The notes: generated from the letters alone by a model not told the origin. Shown: positions 55,387 to 64,000, counted from the stretch's first letter. The stretch is 64,000 nt of DNA from Agromyces sp. ISL-38 (GCF_018613935.1 NZ_JAGGPF010000008.1:119924-183923); one strand, 5' to 3'. Made by a program: numbers and translations.

Positions 55387-55974
55387 TCACCAGAGGTCGT
55401 TGCGCGACGCGGAGATCGTGAACCCGTGACCGCTCTCCGCGTTCTCGCAGGTCACGCCCTCAGCCTCGGACACGCAGGTGATGCCGCCGTACTCGATCGA
55501 GGTGCCGTGCTCGAGCACGGGCGTGTCGACTCGGAATTCGCTCTCGAACGCGACATCGCCGCGCTTCCTCGGATGGGTGTCACCATTGCCCCTGGCCTCG
55601 ATGCCCCAGCCGCACGGCACTTGCGAGTCGTAGCAGTAGTCCGCGGGATCGTCGCTCGGGAATTCCCACGCCTTCTCGTCGATCCTGCATCCCCATAGGT
55701 ACTCGACGTCGGACATGACGATTCCGCACCGCAGGTCGCCCGACGGCGACGTGAAGACGACGCCCTCACCCATCTCCTTTGTTGCGAACAGGGCCGTGTC
55801 CACCGGGACCACGGTGGGGACCGCCGCCGCCGGGGTTGGCGTCGAAGACGGGGAAGCGGTTGCCGGTGCGGTGGGCTCGGCTTCGGTGCCGGCGGCGATG
55901 CCGGTGCACGAGCTCAGCAGGAGTACGACCGAGGCGGCCACCAGGGCGGCTCGAATCGTGTGGAGTCGGATCAT
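55387..55974 (-). CDS. Hypothetical lipoprotein
   Basis: The 195-residue protein has a lipoprotein signal (lipobox LLSSC), a Pro/Thr/Ser linker, and a compact cysteine-rich domain (FTSPSGDLRCGIV, LWGCRIDE, CYDSQVPCGWG, ITCVSEAEGVTCENAESGHGF). The 'SPSGxxxC' and 'TCxNxxTGHGF' patterns occur in many actinobacterial secreted proteins of unknown function. A TAGAGT -10 exactly 6 nt before the ATG suggests leaderless transcription. Confidence 0.8.
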   Translation of the reverse strand: MIRLHTIRAALVAASVVLLLSSCTGIAAGTEAEPTAPATASPSSTPTPAAAVPTVVPVDTALFATKEMGEGVVFTSPSGDLRCGIVMSDVEYLWGCRIDEKAWEFPSDDPADYCYDSQVPCGWGIEARGNGDTHPRKRGDVAFESEFRVDTPVLEHGTSIEYGGITCVSEAEGVTCENAESGHGFTISASRNDLW

Positions 55975-55980
55975 GGACGG

Positions 55981-55986
55981 ACTCTA
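55981..55986 (-). promoter_or_regulatory. -10 element of leaderless lipoprotein promoter
   Basis: On the minus strand TAGAGT stands exactly 6 nt before the ATG at 55974. Confidence 0.5.
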
Positions 55987-56050
55987 TCGGCCCGACGGGC
56001 TTGGGCCGCGCCGGCCGATATCTCGATTCGGCAACGCCCGAGCTCGGCCC

Positions 56051-57610
56051 TCAGTGCGTTGCGCCGGCCACCCACGCCTCGACCTCGTCGGCCGTGCGGG
56101 GGATGCGCACCGAGAGGTTCTCGGCACCGGCTTCGGTGACGAGGATGTCGTCTTCGATGCGCACGCCGATGCCGCGGAACTCCGCGGGCACGGTGAGGTC
56201 GTCGGGCTGGAAGTAGAGTCCGGGCTCGATCGTGAAGACCATGCCGGGCTCGAGCACGCCGTCCATGTACATCGACTTGCGTGCCTGGGCGCAGTCGTGC
56301 ACGTCGAGGCCGAGGTGGTGGCTCGTGCCGTGCACCATGTACCGGCGGTGGAACTGGTTCTCGGGCTCGAGTGACTCCTCGGCCGAGACGGGCAGGAAGC
56401 CCCACTCCGCGGTCTTGCGGGCGATGACGCCCATGGCGGCGGCGTGCACATCGCGGAAGACGGCGCCCGGTCGCACGACCGCGAACGCGGCATCCGCTGC
56501 CTCGAGCACTGCCTCGTAGATCTGCCGTTGCACGGGCGAGAAGGTGCCGTTCACGGGGAAGGTGCGGGTGATGTCGGCCGTGTAGTAGGTGTCGAGCTCG
56601 ACGCCGGCGTCGAGCAGCACGAGGTCGCCGGGCACGACGGCGCCGTCGTTGCGGGTCCAGTGCAGGATGGTCGCGTGCGGGCCGGCCGCGGCGATCGATC
56701 TGTAGCCGATGTCGTTGCCGTCGAGCCGGGCGCGAGTCGCGAAGACGCCCTCGATGACGCGCTCGCCGCGCACCTCGGCGGTGATGCGGGGAAGCTCCGC
56801 GATGACCTCGGTGAAGCCGCGCTCGGTGGCATCGATCGCGGCACGCATCTCGCCGACCTCGAACTCGTCTTTCACGAGCCGGTGTTCGGAGAGCACGCGC
56901 GCCAGTTCGCCGTCGGGCTCGTGGTCGCCGCCGACCTCGATACTGAACGGGGTGTCGGCGGCGTTCGTCGAGAGTGCCTGCTCGGCGGCGAACCGGATGC
57001 GGGCGTGGTCGACACGGTCGGTGATGGCGGCGTCGGCCTCGCGCAGCACGAGGGTGGCGGTGTCGACCGCGTCGATCACGTGCTCGAAGTCGGCGAGCCC
57101 CCGCGTCTCGATCGCGAGATCGGCGGCCACGTGCGCGAGCGATGGACGCGCCCCGATCCAGAACTCGCCGATTGCCGGGTTGGCGTAGAACTCCTCGGAG
57201 TCGCGGCCGGCGCGCTCACGGAAGTACACCGTAGCCGTGTGCCCGTCGCCGTCGGGCGAGAGCACGAGCACGGCGCCGGGCTCGCTGTCGGAACCCCACC
57301 CCGTGAGGTGGGCGAACGCCGAGTGCGCCCGGTACGGATAGTCGGTGTCGTTGGATCGCTGCTTCATGTCGCCGGCCGGAATGATGAGGCGGATGCCGCC
57401 GAACGCCGCCGAGACCTTCGCACGGCGCGCCGCGGCGAAGGCGGCTTGCGCACGCGCGGGCGGAATGGCCTCTTCGCGCTCGGCCCAACCGGTGCCGATG
57501 AACTCCTTGAACCCCTCGGACCCGGGCGTCGTGGAACGGTTCGCGTTGCGACCGGTCTCGTCGGATGCCTGGGGTGCCGTCTTGGTCGAGGTGTCGGTCG
57601 AGTTCGCCAT
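56051..57610 (-). CDS. Xaa-Pro aminopeptidase (M24B)
   Basis: The 519-residue enzyme removes N-terminal residues before proline. It has the AMP_N domain (about 60-200) and the M24 pita-bread domain with metal ligands in LLDAGVELDTYYTADITRTF, the HGTSHHLGLDVHD histidine loop, TIEPGLYF and RIEDDILVT. The ATG at 57610 follows GGGAGGC; an ATG three codons upstream (57619) is the alternative. An N-terminal Thr/Ser-rich stretch of about 35 residues precedes the fold. It follows the endonuclease-like gene on the same strand after 63 bp. Confidence 0.92.
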   Translation of the reverse strand: MANSTDTSTKTAPQASDETGRNANRSTTPGSEGFKEFIGTGWAEREEAIPPARAQAAFAAARRAKVSAAFGGIRLIIPAGDMKQRSNDTDYPYRAHSAFAHLTGWGSDSEPGAVLVLSPDGDGHTATVYFRERAGRDSEEFYANPAIGEFWIGARPSLAHVAADLAIETRGLADFEHVIDAVDTATLVLREADAAITDRVDHARIRFAAEQALSTNAADTPFSIEVGGDHEPDGELARVLSEHRLVKDEFEVGEMRAAIDATERGFTEVIAELPRITAEVRGERVIEGVFATRARLDGNDIGYRSIAAAGPHATILHWTRNDGAVVPGDLVLLDAGVELDTYYTADITRTFPVNGTFSPVQRQIYEAVLEAADAAFAVVRPGAVFRDVHAAAMGVIARKTAEWGFLPVSAEESLEPENQFHRRYMVHGTSHHLGLDVHDCAQARKSMYMDGVLEPGMVFTIEPGLYFQPDDLTVPAEFRGIGVRIEDDILVTEAGAENLSVRIPRTADEVEAWVAGATH

Positions 57611-57673
57611 GCCTCCCATTCTCGCACCGACCTCCGGAGGGTGGGATCGCGTCGCGTCTCGCGACGCGGCGGC

Positions 57674-58699
57674 TCAGCCGGAGGGGGAGAGCGTCGCCAC
57701 GACCGGGCGGTGGTCGCTGCCCGCGTCGTCGTACTGCTGCAGCACGCGGAAGTCGTCGACCTGCCAGTTGGGCGTCGCGAGCACGTGGTCGATCGGGCTG
57801 CTGAGCAGGACCGGCAGGTTGGTGGGCCACGTGCCGAGCGCGGCGGCATGGGCCTGCTCGGCGGCATCGGAGCACCGGCCGAGATCGCCGCCGCCGAGCC
57901 CGCGACCGGAGAAGTGATCGACGGTCGCGTTGAAGTCTCCCGCCATGATCACGTTCTCGCCTGCGCACTGCTCGGCGAGCCAGTCGAGATCGCTGCGCCA
58001 GTTCCGCAGCTCCCAGCGGATCGGGGCGACGGCGTGCACGGCGACGATCCTGGGCCCCACGCCGTCGACCGGGTCGGCGACGACGGTCGGCAGGGTGTTC
58101 GTGTTCCCGGGCGGCCCTGGGGCCTCCACCGAGACGACTTCGTAATCGCCCAGGTCGGGGCTGATGAGGATGGTCGTCGACCGAGCCTTGGAGATGTCGT
58201 CGAACGACTGGGTGTGCACCCACATGGGGCGGCCCCCCTCGCGCATGGCGACCGCCACCTCTTCGCCGATCGGGTCGGTCGTCTCGGGCAGCACGACGAC
58301 GTCGGCGCCCTCGTCGAGCGCGATCCCCGCGATCACCGCGGCGTCGGGCACCTCGCCGAGGGTGTTCCACGAGAGCACCGTGACCGACCCATCCGGCACC
58401 TGGGCCGTGGCATCCGTGGCCCCGACGCCCCGCGCTGTGAGCACGGCCACGTTGCCCATCGCGAAGAGCCCGAGCACGACGGCCATCGCGATGCCGAAGC
58501 GACGGGCCGGCTTGGCGATCGCGAGCAGCAGGAACATCCCCGCCGCGATCGCTCCGCACACGGCGGCGACGCCCCGCAGCGCCACGACATGCGCCGCGAT
58601 CCACTGGTTCTGCAGGCCGAAGCCCTGCGGCCAGACGAGCACGACGGCCACGAGGAGGATGCCGAGCACGACGGCCCAACCGAGGATGCGGGGGAGCAT
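57674..58699 (-). CDS. Endonuclease/exonuclease/phosphatase-family membrane protein
   Basis: The 341-residue protein has three N-terminal hydrophobic segments (about 5-95) and an EEP catalytic domain: VLSWNTLG, VVLPETT, AVHAVAP, MAGDFNATVDH and GSDHRPVVATL. The catalytic Asp-His residues are intact. Similar proteins occur throughout actinobacteria; the substrate may be DNA, a lipid phosphate or another phosphoester. A TAGGGT hexamer lies 7 nt before the ATG. Confidence 0.88.
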   Translation of the reverse strand: MLPRILGWAVVLGILLVAVVLVWPQGFGLQNQWIAAHVVALRGVAAVCGAIAAGMFLLLAIAKPARRFGIAMAVVLGLFAMGNVAVLTARGVGATDATAQVPDGSVTVLSWNTLGEVPDAAVIAGIALDEGADVVVLPETTDPIGEEVAVAMREGGRPMWVHTQSFDDISKARSTTILISPDLGDYEVVSVEAPGPPGNTNTLPTVVADPVDGVGPRIVAVHAVAPIRWELRNWRSDLDWLAEQCAGENVIMAGDFNATVDHFSGRGLGGGDLGRCSDAAEQAHAAALGTWPTNLPVLLSSPIDHVLATPNWQVDDFRVLQQYDDAGSDHRPVVATLSPSG

Positions 58700-58706
58700 T
58701 CCACCA

Positions 58707-58712
58707 ACCCTA
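58707..58712 (-). promoter_or_regulatory. -10 element of probable leaderless promoter
   Basis: On the minus strand TAGGGT stands 7 nt before the ATG at 58699. Confidence 0.4.
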
Positions 58713-58784
58713 GGCGAGACTGCGGTGCGCCATCGGCGAGGCCGCCTCCGATCTGCTGGGAGTCGCCGGTGAGGATGCCGCGAC

Positions 58785-58790
58785 TAGCAT
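58785..58790 (+). promoter_or_regulatory. -10 element of leaderless PHP gene promoter
   Basis: TAGCAT stands exactly 6 nt before the ATG at 58797. GAAGGG in the gap is too close to act as a good ribosome site. Confidence 0.45.
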
Positions 58791-58796
58791 GAAGGG

Positions 58797-59666
58797 ATGT
58801 CCGGAGCCCCTGCTGTCGTCGGCGAAGCCGACCTGCACACGCACTCGACGGTCTCCGACGGAACGGAGTCCCCGACGCGGTTGATGGAGCAGGCCGCTGC
58901 GGCCGGGCTCTGGGGGATTGCGCTCACCGACCACGATTCCACGAGCGGATGGGCCGAGGCCGCGGCCGCCGTGAACGAGACGGGCGTGGCGCTCATCCGC
59001 GGCATGGAGCTCTCGACGCGGGCGGGCTTCATGAGCGTGCACATGCTCGCGTACCTCGTCGACCCCCTCGATGAGGGGCTCCTCACCGAGACGGCGCGCA
59101 TCCGCGAATCCCGGCTCACGCGCGCGGAGGAGATGGTTCGCCGCATCGGGCGCGACTACGCGCTCGATTGGGACGACGTGCTCGCCCAGACCGCAGAGGG
59201 CACCACCATCGGACGCCCGCACATCGCCGATGCGCTCGTGGCACGCGGACACGTGGCCACGCGCTCCGCGGCGTTCGAGGGCATCCTGCATCCCCGGGCC
59301 GGCTATGCGCACCCGCACTACGCGCCCGACCCGCTCACCGGCGTGCGGCTCATCCGCGCCGCCGGCGGCGTGCCGGTGCTCGCCCACCCGGGCACCAGGG
59401 GCGCCGAGCGCGTGATGGCCGAGGACTCCATCGCCCGCCTCGTCGATGCCGGGCTCTTCGGACTCGAGATCGACCACCCCGAGAACCGCCCCGACGCCAA
59501 ACGGCGCCTGCGTGAGCTCGCGGCCCGCTACAAGCTCGAGGTGACGGGGTCGAGCGACTACCACGGCACCGGAAAGCCCAATCGGCTCGGGGAGCTTCGC
59601 ACGTCGGCCGGGGTCGTCGAGCGGATCATCGCCGAGGCGAGCGGAGCAGAGCCGCTGATTCCCTGA
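58797..59666 (+). CDS. PHP-domain phosphoesterase (RNase AM/TrpH-like)
   Basis: The 289-residue PHP protein has metal-binding motifs ADLHTHSTVSDG (about 11-22), ALTDHDST (about 42-49), GMELS, the HPG stretch VPVLAHPGTRG and GSSDYHGTGKPN. E. coli TrpH/RnaAM, the best-known relative, hydrolyses nucleoside 3',5'-bisphosphates and 5' RNA ends. The same reaction is likely here. It is divergent from the EEP gene and converges on the helicase. Confidence 0.9.
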   Translation: MSGAPAVVGEADLHTHSTVSDGTESPTRLMEQAAAAGLWGIALTDHDSTSGWAEAAAAVNETGVALIRGMELSTRAGFMSVHMLAYLVDPLDEGLLTETARIRESRLTRAEEMVRRIGRDYALDWDDVLAQTAEGTTIGRPHIADALVARGHVATRSAAFEGILHPRAGYAHPHYAPDPLTGVRLIRAAGGVPVLAHPGTRGAERVMAEDSIARLVDAGLFGLEIDHPENRPDAKRRLRELAARYKLEVTGSSDYHGTGKPNRLGELRTSAGVVERIIAEASGAEPLIP

Positions 59667-59717
59667 CGCGCATGCGCCGCAGGAGGCGAGGTGTGGTGTC
59701 GATGGGCGAGGCCCGTT

Positions 59718-59757
59718 GCGGCATCCGCTCGCACCGACATGGCCGAGCGGATGCCGC
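59718..59757. terminator. Terminator between PHP and helicase genes
   Basis: GCGGCATCCGCTCG pairs perfectly with CGAGCGGATGCCGC around a 12-nt loop. It lies between two convergent genes and carries the abundant GGCATCC/GGATGCC word in both arms. Confidence 0.7.
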
Positions 59758-59761
59758 GAGC

Positions 59762-61264
59762 TCAGGCCTGCGGCGTCGGACCACCCGTGCGGGGCCCGCG
59801 ACGGCGGCGTCGACGCTGCGGCGCGCTGTTGCCGTCGTGATGCTCGGGACCCTTGCCGTCATGCGTGCCGGTGCCCGGCTCCCTCGCCTCGGGGGCGTCG
59901 GTCGTGGTGGCGCCGTCGCCCGCCTGCTCGGCCGACTCGCCACCCCGAGTGCGACGACGCGAGCGTGTGGAGCGGGGCGCGCGTTCGGCGTCGACCTCGG
60001 CACGAACTGCGGTGCTCGAACGCGATGCGGAACCGCCCTCGGCGCGGCCGGCGGTGCTCGAGCGCGGTGCGGCCGAGGTCGGCTTCAACCGGCCCTTGGT
60101 GCCCTGGGGGATGTCGAGGTCGTCGTAGAGGTGCGGGCTCGACGAGTAGGTCTCGGTCGGCTCGGGCTGGCCGAACTCGAGGGCGCGGTTGATGAGCGCC
60201 CACTTGTGCAGGTCGTCCCAGTCGACGAACGTCACGGCGATGCCGGTCTTGCCGGCCCGCCCGGTGCGACCCACGCGGTGCAGGTAGGCCTTGTCGTCGT
60301 CGGGGATGGTGTGGTTGATCACGTGCGTGACGTCATCGACGTCGATGCCGCGCGCCGCGACATCCGTGGCGATCAGCACGTCTTTCTTGCCGGCCTTGAA
60401 CGCGGCCATCGCACGCTCGCGCTGGTCTTGGTTCAAGTCGCCGTGCACCGCCGCGGCGTTGAAGCCGCGATCGTTCAGCTCTTCGACGAGCTTCGCGGCC
60501 GCGCGCTTCGTGCGGGTGAAGATCACGGTCTTGCCGCGACCCTCGGCCTGCAGGATGCGAGAGATGACCTCTTCCTTGTCGAGCGAGTGCGCCCGGTAGA
60601 CGAGGTGCTTGATGTTCGCCTGCGTGAGACCCTCGTCGGGGTCGGTGGCGCGGATGTGGATGGGGCGGACCATGAAGCGCCGCGCGAGGGCGACGATCGG
60701 GCCAGGCATGGTTGCCGAGAAGAGCATCGTGTGGCGAGTCGGGGGCGTCTGCGCCATCAGCTTCTCGATGTCGGCGAGGAAGCCGAGGTCGAGCATCTTG
60801 TCGGCCTCGTCGAGCACCATCTCGCTCACGTTCTTGAGGGAGAGGAGGCGCTGCGAGGCGAGGTCGAGGAGGCGGCCGGGGGTGCCGACGACGATCTGCG
60901 CGCCGGCCTTGAGCTGCTCGATCTGGCCCTCGTAGGCCTTTCCGCCGTAGATCGAGACGATCTTCGTGGGCCGGTTCGACGTGGCGATCTCGAGGTCTTC
61001 GGTGACCTGCACGCAGAGCTCACGGGTCGGCACGACGACGAGCACCTTGACGCCGCCCTCAGGGTCGTCGCCGATGCGCTGGATGATGGGCAGTCCGAAG
61101 CCGAAGGTCTTCCCGGTGCCGGTCTTCGCCTGGCCGATGATGTCCTGCCCGGCGAGGGCGAGGGGGATGGTCTGTTCCTGGATGGGGAAGGCATCGATGA
61201 TGCCCTTCCCGGCGAGTGCGTCGACGATGTCGGACGCGACGCCGAGGTCTGCGAAAGTAGTCAA
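59762..61264 (-). CDS. DEAD-box RNA helicase (RhlE type)
   Basis: The 500-residue ATP-dependent RNA helicase has Q motif PIQEQTIPLAL, AKTGTGKT (46-53), VPTRELC, TPGRLLD, DEAD (152-155), SAT (183-185), RGIDVDDVTHVINH and HRVGRTGRAGKTG. After about 375 comes a long basic, low-complexity tail rich in Arg, Ser and Thr, with repeated PRSST-AGRAE-like units, probably for RNA binding. The start is TTG at 61264, as the reading frame and homologue start (MTTFADLGV) require. Mycobacterial Rv3211 is the likely counterpart. Confidence 0.93.
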   Translation of the reverse strand: MTTFADLGVASDIVDALAGKGIIDAFPIQEQTIPLALAGQDIIGQAKTGTGKTFGFGLPIIQRIGDDPEGGVKVLVVVPTRELCVQVTEDLEIATSNRPTKIVSIYGGKAYEGQIEQLKAGAQIVVGTPGRLLDLASQRLLSLKNVSEMVLDEADKMLDLGFLADIEKLMAQTPPTRHTMLFSATMPGPIVALARRFMVRPIHIRATDPDEGLTQANIKHLVYRAHSLDKEEVISRILQAEGRGKTVIFTRTKRAAAKLVEELNDRGFNAAAVHGDLNQDQRERAMAAFKAGKKDVLIATDVAARGIDVDDVTHVINHTIPDDDKAYLHRVGRTGRAGKTGIAVTFVDWDDLHKWALINRALEFGQPEPTETYSSSPHLYDDLDIPQGTKGRLKPTSAAPRSSTAGRAEGGSASRSSTAVRAEVDAERAPRSTRSRRRTRGGESAEQAGDGATTTDAPEAREPGTGTHDGKGPEHHDGNSAPQRRRRRRGPRTGGPTPQA

Positions 61265-61384
61265 TATTCTGCCTGTCGAAGTTGCTGGATGAGGGTGCGC
61301 CTCGTCTCAACTCCAGGCGCACGGCCGCGGATCCACCGCCCGCGTGCACCCCAAGCCTATCCGAGACTGCCCGTGAGCCTCGGA

Positions 61385-61390
61385 TAGGCT
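61385..61390 (+). promoter_or_regulatory. -10 element of leaderless promoter
   Basis: TAGGCT stands exactly 6 nt before the GTG at 61397. Confidence 0.5.
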
Positions 61391-61396
61391 GTGTCC

Positions 61397-62113
61397 GTGG
61401 TGATCTGGGGCAAGCGGCGCAGTGTGCGTCAAGAGACACCTCGCTTGCGTCCGCGCGTCGCACAGACCGACCTCGCCCGGGTCGACTTCACCGAGCTCGT
61501 GCCCGATCCGGTGCCGTTCCTCGGGCAGGCGGCGTACATCCAGCTCGAGTTCTTCGAGAGCCTCGCGAAGGCCGTCGCGACCGCGCCGACGCTCCCGTCG
61601 AAGGAGGGGCTGAGTGCCGCCGCCGGCGTGGCGCTGCGCAAGCACCATGCGCTCATCGCCGAACTGCGGCTCCTCGGCGTCGAGCCCGACGACGTGATGG
61701 CACCGTTCGCGCCGGCCACCGACCGGTTCCGCCAGGCCAGCGCCGGTGCCGACTGGTACGAGCTGCTGCTCGGCATCCATGTCACGTCGGGAATGCTCGA
61801 CGGCTACTTCTCGCGACTCTCCGCGGGGCTGCCCGCCGAGCTCGGAGCGCGCGTGCGTTCGATCCTCCATGAGGGCGGCTCCGCGATCGTGCTCGAGACC
61901 GAACTCCGCTCGGCGATCGAGGCCCAGCCCGGACTCGCCGATCGGCTCGCCCTCTGGGGGCGCAGCCTCGTCGGCGACACCCTGCTCATCGCGCGTTCGG
62001 CGCTCCGGGCATCCGACTCGGCCGATCGATGGGGCGCCCAGGTGGAGCCCGTCTTCACCGAGCTCATCGCCGATCACACCCGGCGCATGGACGCACTCGG
62101 GCTCACCGCCTGA
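61397..62113 (+). CDS. Ferritin-like MiaE-type protein
   Basis: The 238-residue helical protein matches the actinobacterial ferritin-like family related to the tRNA hydroxylase MiaE. Possible iron ligands are in QLEFFESLAK, RKHHALIAEL and ILHEGGSAIVLETELR. Whether it modifies tRNA or only shares the fold is not known. The GTG at 61397 is preferred because TAGGCT lies exactly 6 nt upstream; the frame also has a GTG two codons earlier. It stands between the helicase and DUF3107 genes as in mycobacteria. Confidence 0.8.
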   Translation: MVIWGKRRSVRQETPRLRPRVAQTDLARVDFTELVPDPVPFLGQAAYIQLEFFESLAKAVATAPTLPSKEGLSAAAGVALRKHHALIAELRLLGVEPDDVMAPFAPATDRFRQASAGADWYELLLGIHVTSGMLDGYFSRLSAGLPAELGARVRSILHEGGSAIVLETELRSAIEAQPGLADRLALWGRSLVGDTLLIARSALRASDSADRWGAQVEPVFTELIADHTRRMDALGLTA

Positions 62114-62125
62114 GCCCGCCGGTGG

Positions 62126-62431
62126 TCAGGCGCGCCCGGCTCCGGGTCGCGCCAGGCGCTCGAAGAGCGCGGAGTCGGCCCGATCGCGACGCGGTCCGAT
62201 GAGGAACGCGGTCGCGCCGGCCAGGAGGCCGGCGGCGACGAGCGAGACCACCCAGATCCATCCGCCGTCCCACGCCCAGCCGAGCCAGGTCAGTGCGACC
62301 CACACGACACCCGCGACGGCAGCGCCGATGGCGGGAACGAGGGCCACGCCGTGCGTGTGCCGCAACGGGAGCGCATAGTGCGCCGCGATGCCGAGGATCG
62401 CACCGCCGAGCGTGACGAAGAGGAGCTCCAT
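62126..62431 (-). CDS. Small membrane protein after DUF3107 gene
   Basis: The 101-residue protein has three hydrophobic segments and a basic C-terminal tail. The start LLFVTLGGAILGIAAHYALPLRH resembles small actinobacterial membrane proteins of unknown role. The ATG lies 2 bp after the DUF3107 stop, so it is co-translated. Confidence 0.75.
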   Translation of the reverse strand: MELLFVTLGGAILGIAAHYALPLRHTHGVALVPAIGAAVAGVVWVALTWLGWAWDGGWIWVVSLVAAGLLAGATAFLIGPRRDRADSALFERLARPGAGRA

Positions 62432-62433
62432 CG

Positions 62434-62658
62434 TCAGGCGACGAAGCCGATGCGACGCGACTCCTCGGAGCCGATCTCGACGTAGGCGAGCGCGGAGGCC
62501 GGCACGATGTAGACGGCACCCTTCGAGTCGGCGAGCTTCAAGTGCGGGGCCTGTCCTGAGAGTGCGGCGGCGACTGCCTGCTCGACCTCTGCGGCTGATT
62601 GCGAGGTCTCGAATCCGAGTTCACGAGGGGAGTTCTGAATGCCGATACGAACGTCCAA
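62434..62658 (-). CDS. DUF3107-family protein (TB9.4 type)
   Basis: The 74-residue protein DVRIGIQNSPRELGFETSQS... ends in IVPASALAYVEIGSEESRRIGFVA and matches DUF3107, a highly conserved small actinobacterial family (Rv3208A in M. tuberculosis) of unknown function. The start is TTG with AAAGG 7 nt before it. Neighbours (helicases, MiaE-like protein) match the mycobacterial locus. Confidence 0.92.
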   Translation of the reverse strand: MDVRIGIQNSPRELGFETSQSAAEVEQAVAAALSGQAPHLKLADSKGAVYIVPASALAYVEIGSEESRRIGFVA

Positions 62659-62737
62659 GGTGCGCCTTTCTGCTTTGCGCCAACACTACGACACCGGCCG
62701 CGCCGGCCCGTTCGCGTTCACTGTCGGCGGAACCGGT

Positions 62738-62743
62738 TACGGT
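62738..62743 (+). promoter_or_regulatory. -10 element of leaderless helicase promoter
   Basis: TACGGT stands exactly 6 nt before the ATG at 62750. Confidence 0.4.
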
Positions 62744-62749
62744 TGCGGC

Positions 62750-64000
62750 ATGCAGGCCCCCGCGTCATCCGTCGACACCTCGCTCGGGCTCGCCGAGGGC
62801 GAGCACGCGGCGGTCTTCGGGGCGCCCGGCAGCGGCAAGACGACCCTCGCCGTCGAACTCGTCGCCGATCGAGTCGAGCGGTTCGGGTACACGCCGGAAG
62901 AGGTGCTCGTCGTGTCGGCGACGCGCGCCTCGGCCACGGCGCTGCGCGACGCGCTCGCGGTGCGGCTCGGCATCACCACTCGCGGTCCGCTCGCCCGCAC
63001 GGCGAACTCGATCGCCTTCCAGCTCGTGCGCGCCTACACCGGCGCGCCGGTCACGCTCCTCACCGGAGCCGAGCACGACCAGATCATCGGCGAGCTGCTC
63101 GAGGGCGGCATCCGCGACGGCTTCGGGCCCCAGTGGCCCGATTCGCTCGGCCCCGAGGTGCGGGTGCTCCGCGGCTTCCGCACAGAGCTCCGCGACCTCC
63201 TCATGCGCGCCGTCGAGCACGGCGTCGACGCCGGCGCGCTCGCCGACCTCGGCGCACGCGCCGAGCGGCCCGAGTGGCGTGCCGCCGCGCAGTTCCTCGC
63301 CGAGTACGCCGACGTGAAAGAGCAGTTGCGTCCCTCGCAGTTCGACTCGTCCGAGCTCGCCGCCTACGCCGCGGCGATCGTGCACCGCAGCCTCGACGAG
63401 CCCGCGGCATCCGCGGCGCTCGGCACCCTCGCGCAATTGCGCCTGCTCGTCGTCGACGACGCGCAAGAGGCCACCGAGACCACGGCGGCACTGCTCGGCG
63501 CGTTCGCCGCGCGCGGGGTCGCGGTCGTGGCCTTCGGCGACCCCGACGTCGCGAGCAACGGGTTCCGCGGCGGCCGTCCCGAGCTGCTCGGCTCGCTCGG
63601 CGCCGTGCTCGGCGACCGGGCGGTGCGACGCATCGCGCTCGACGCCGTGCACCGTGGCCGGCCGGAGCTGCGCGTCGTCGTGAGCTCGGCGACGGCCCAC
63701 ATCGGCACGGCGCTCGGTGGAGCGCACCGCACCGCCACGCTCGTCGCAGACCCCGCCGCGGGTGATGGGGAGGCGCAACAGACAGCCGGCGACGCCCGCC
63801 GCCGCGACGCGCTCGCCGCGGTCCTCGGCATCGAGGCGCCGTCGCACGCGGCAGAGTGCCAGGCGGTCGCCGCCGTGCTCCGCGAGCGCCACCTGCTCGA
63901 CGGCGTCCCGTGGTCGGCGATGGCCGTCGTGCTGCGCTCGGGCGGCGACGTGCCGGCGTTCGAGCGCGGCCTCGCGCTCGCCGACGTGCCGACGGCGGGC
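62750..64000 (+). CDS. UvrD/Rep-type helicase, probable AdnA-like, 5' part
   Basis: 417 codons are visible before the right edge. Walker A GAPGSGKTT lies at 24-32, then [18 protein letters not shown] (motif Ia region), TANSIAFQLVRAY, and motif II near VVDDAQEATETT. The order and the position after DUF3107 match the mycobacterial AdnA-AdnB helicase-nuclease locus (Rv3202c-Rv3201c), so this is probably the AdnA-type subunit for double-strand-break resection. The nuclease domain would lie outside the window. A leaderless promoter element precedes the ATG. Confidence 0.8.
   Translation, partial: MQAPASSVDTSLGLAEGEHAAVFGAPGSGKTTLAVELVADRVERFGYTPEEVLVVSATRASATALRDALAVRLGITTRGPLARTANSIAFQLVRAYTGAPVTLLTGAEHDQIIGELLEGGIRDGFGPQWPDSLGPEVRVLRGFRTELRDLLMRAVEHGVDAGALADLGARAERPEWRAAAQFLAEYADVKEQLRPSQFDSSELAAYAAAIVHRSLDEPAASAALGTLAQLRLLVVDDAQEATETTAALLGAFAARGVAVVAFGDPDVASNGFRGGRPELLGSLGAVLGDRAVRRIALDAVHRGRPELRVVVSSATAHIGTALGGAHRTATLVADPAAGDGEAQQTAGDARRRDALAAVLGIEAPSHAAECQAVAAVLRERHLLDGVPWSAMAVVLRSGGDVPAFERGLALADVPTAG

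Overview
The window is about 70% G+C chromosomal DNA from an actinobacterium. The family is most likely Microbacteriaceae. This is inferred from the proteins (single-chain GcvP, DUF3107, DUF3117, an AdnA-like helicase, HxxxCxxC anti-sigma factor), from the gene order, and from the dense GGATGCC/GGCATCC word. No rRNA or tRNA gene, CRISPR array, integrase or transposase was seen. Genes are packed tightly, often with ATGA or GTGA start/stop overlaps, and many appear to be transcribed without a 5' leader (a -10 hexamer exactly 6 nt before ATG/GTG).

Layout. 1-2168: the start of an anthranilate-synthase-type gene behind a Trp leader peptide and attenuator, a sugar-nucleotide epimerase remnant with its middle deleted, a HemK-like methyltransferase and a phosphoribosyltransferase. 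2539-5803: a membrane-anchored binding-protein/vWA chimera and an MFS exporter. 6017-11804 (minus): the NAD operon nrtR-nadA-nadB-nadC-cysteine desulfurase, with palindromes in front of nrtR. 11980-14457: a small membrane protein and a membrane-anchored multicopper oxidase. 14572-19377: a glycine riboswitch followed by gcvT-gcvH-gcvP, ending in three 61-bp tandem repeats. 19681-22076: an ECF sigma factor, its zinc anti-sigma factor, a DUF2231 membrane protein and a COG4315 lipoprotein. Three copies of one ECF promoter tie these genes into a small regulon.

23791-29242: an oligopeptide/dipeptide ABC importer with a fused double ATPase. 29469-33254: typA, an M23 endopeptidase and a crotonase. 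33407-44664: lipoprotein, membrane protein, fdxA-dapC, gltA, a penicillin-acylase-family enzyme, dapD and dapE (divergent), a PIG-V-like membrane protein, DUF3117, an O-methyltransferase and tatB. Three lysine/DAP genes lie here. 44698-45250: a short segment of foreign appearance carrying a SnoaL-like gene. 45261-49754: a succinate-semialdehyde-type dehydrogenase divergent from a GPH transporter and a PLP decarboxylase-like enzyme. 50185-54951: lipoprotein, mrp, DUF1003, a CBS/MgtE-N protein and a 17M-like protein. 54993-64000: a PGPGW protein, a lipoprotein, Xaa-Pro aminopeptidase, an EEP-family enzyme, a PHP phosphoesterase, a DEAD-box helicase, a MiaE-like protein, DUF3107 and the beginning of an AdnA/UvrD-type helicase.

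Most of the window is conserved actinobacterial housekeeping DNA. The less ordinary parts are the ECF regulon with three matching promoters, the Trp attenuator, the tandem repeats after gcvP, the broken epimerase, the SnoaL segment, the palindrome cluster at nrtR, and the over-represented GGATGCC word, which also builds two terminator stems.
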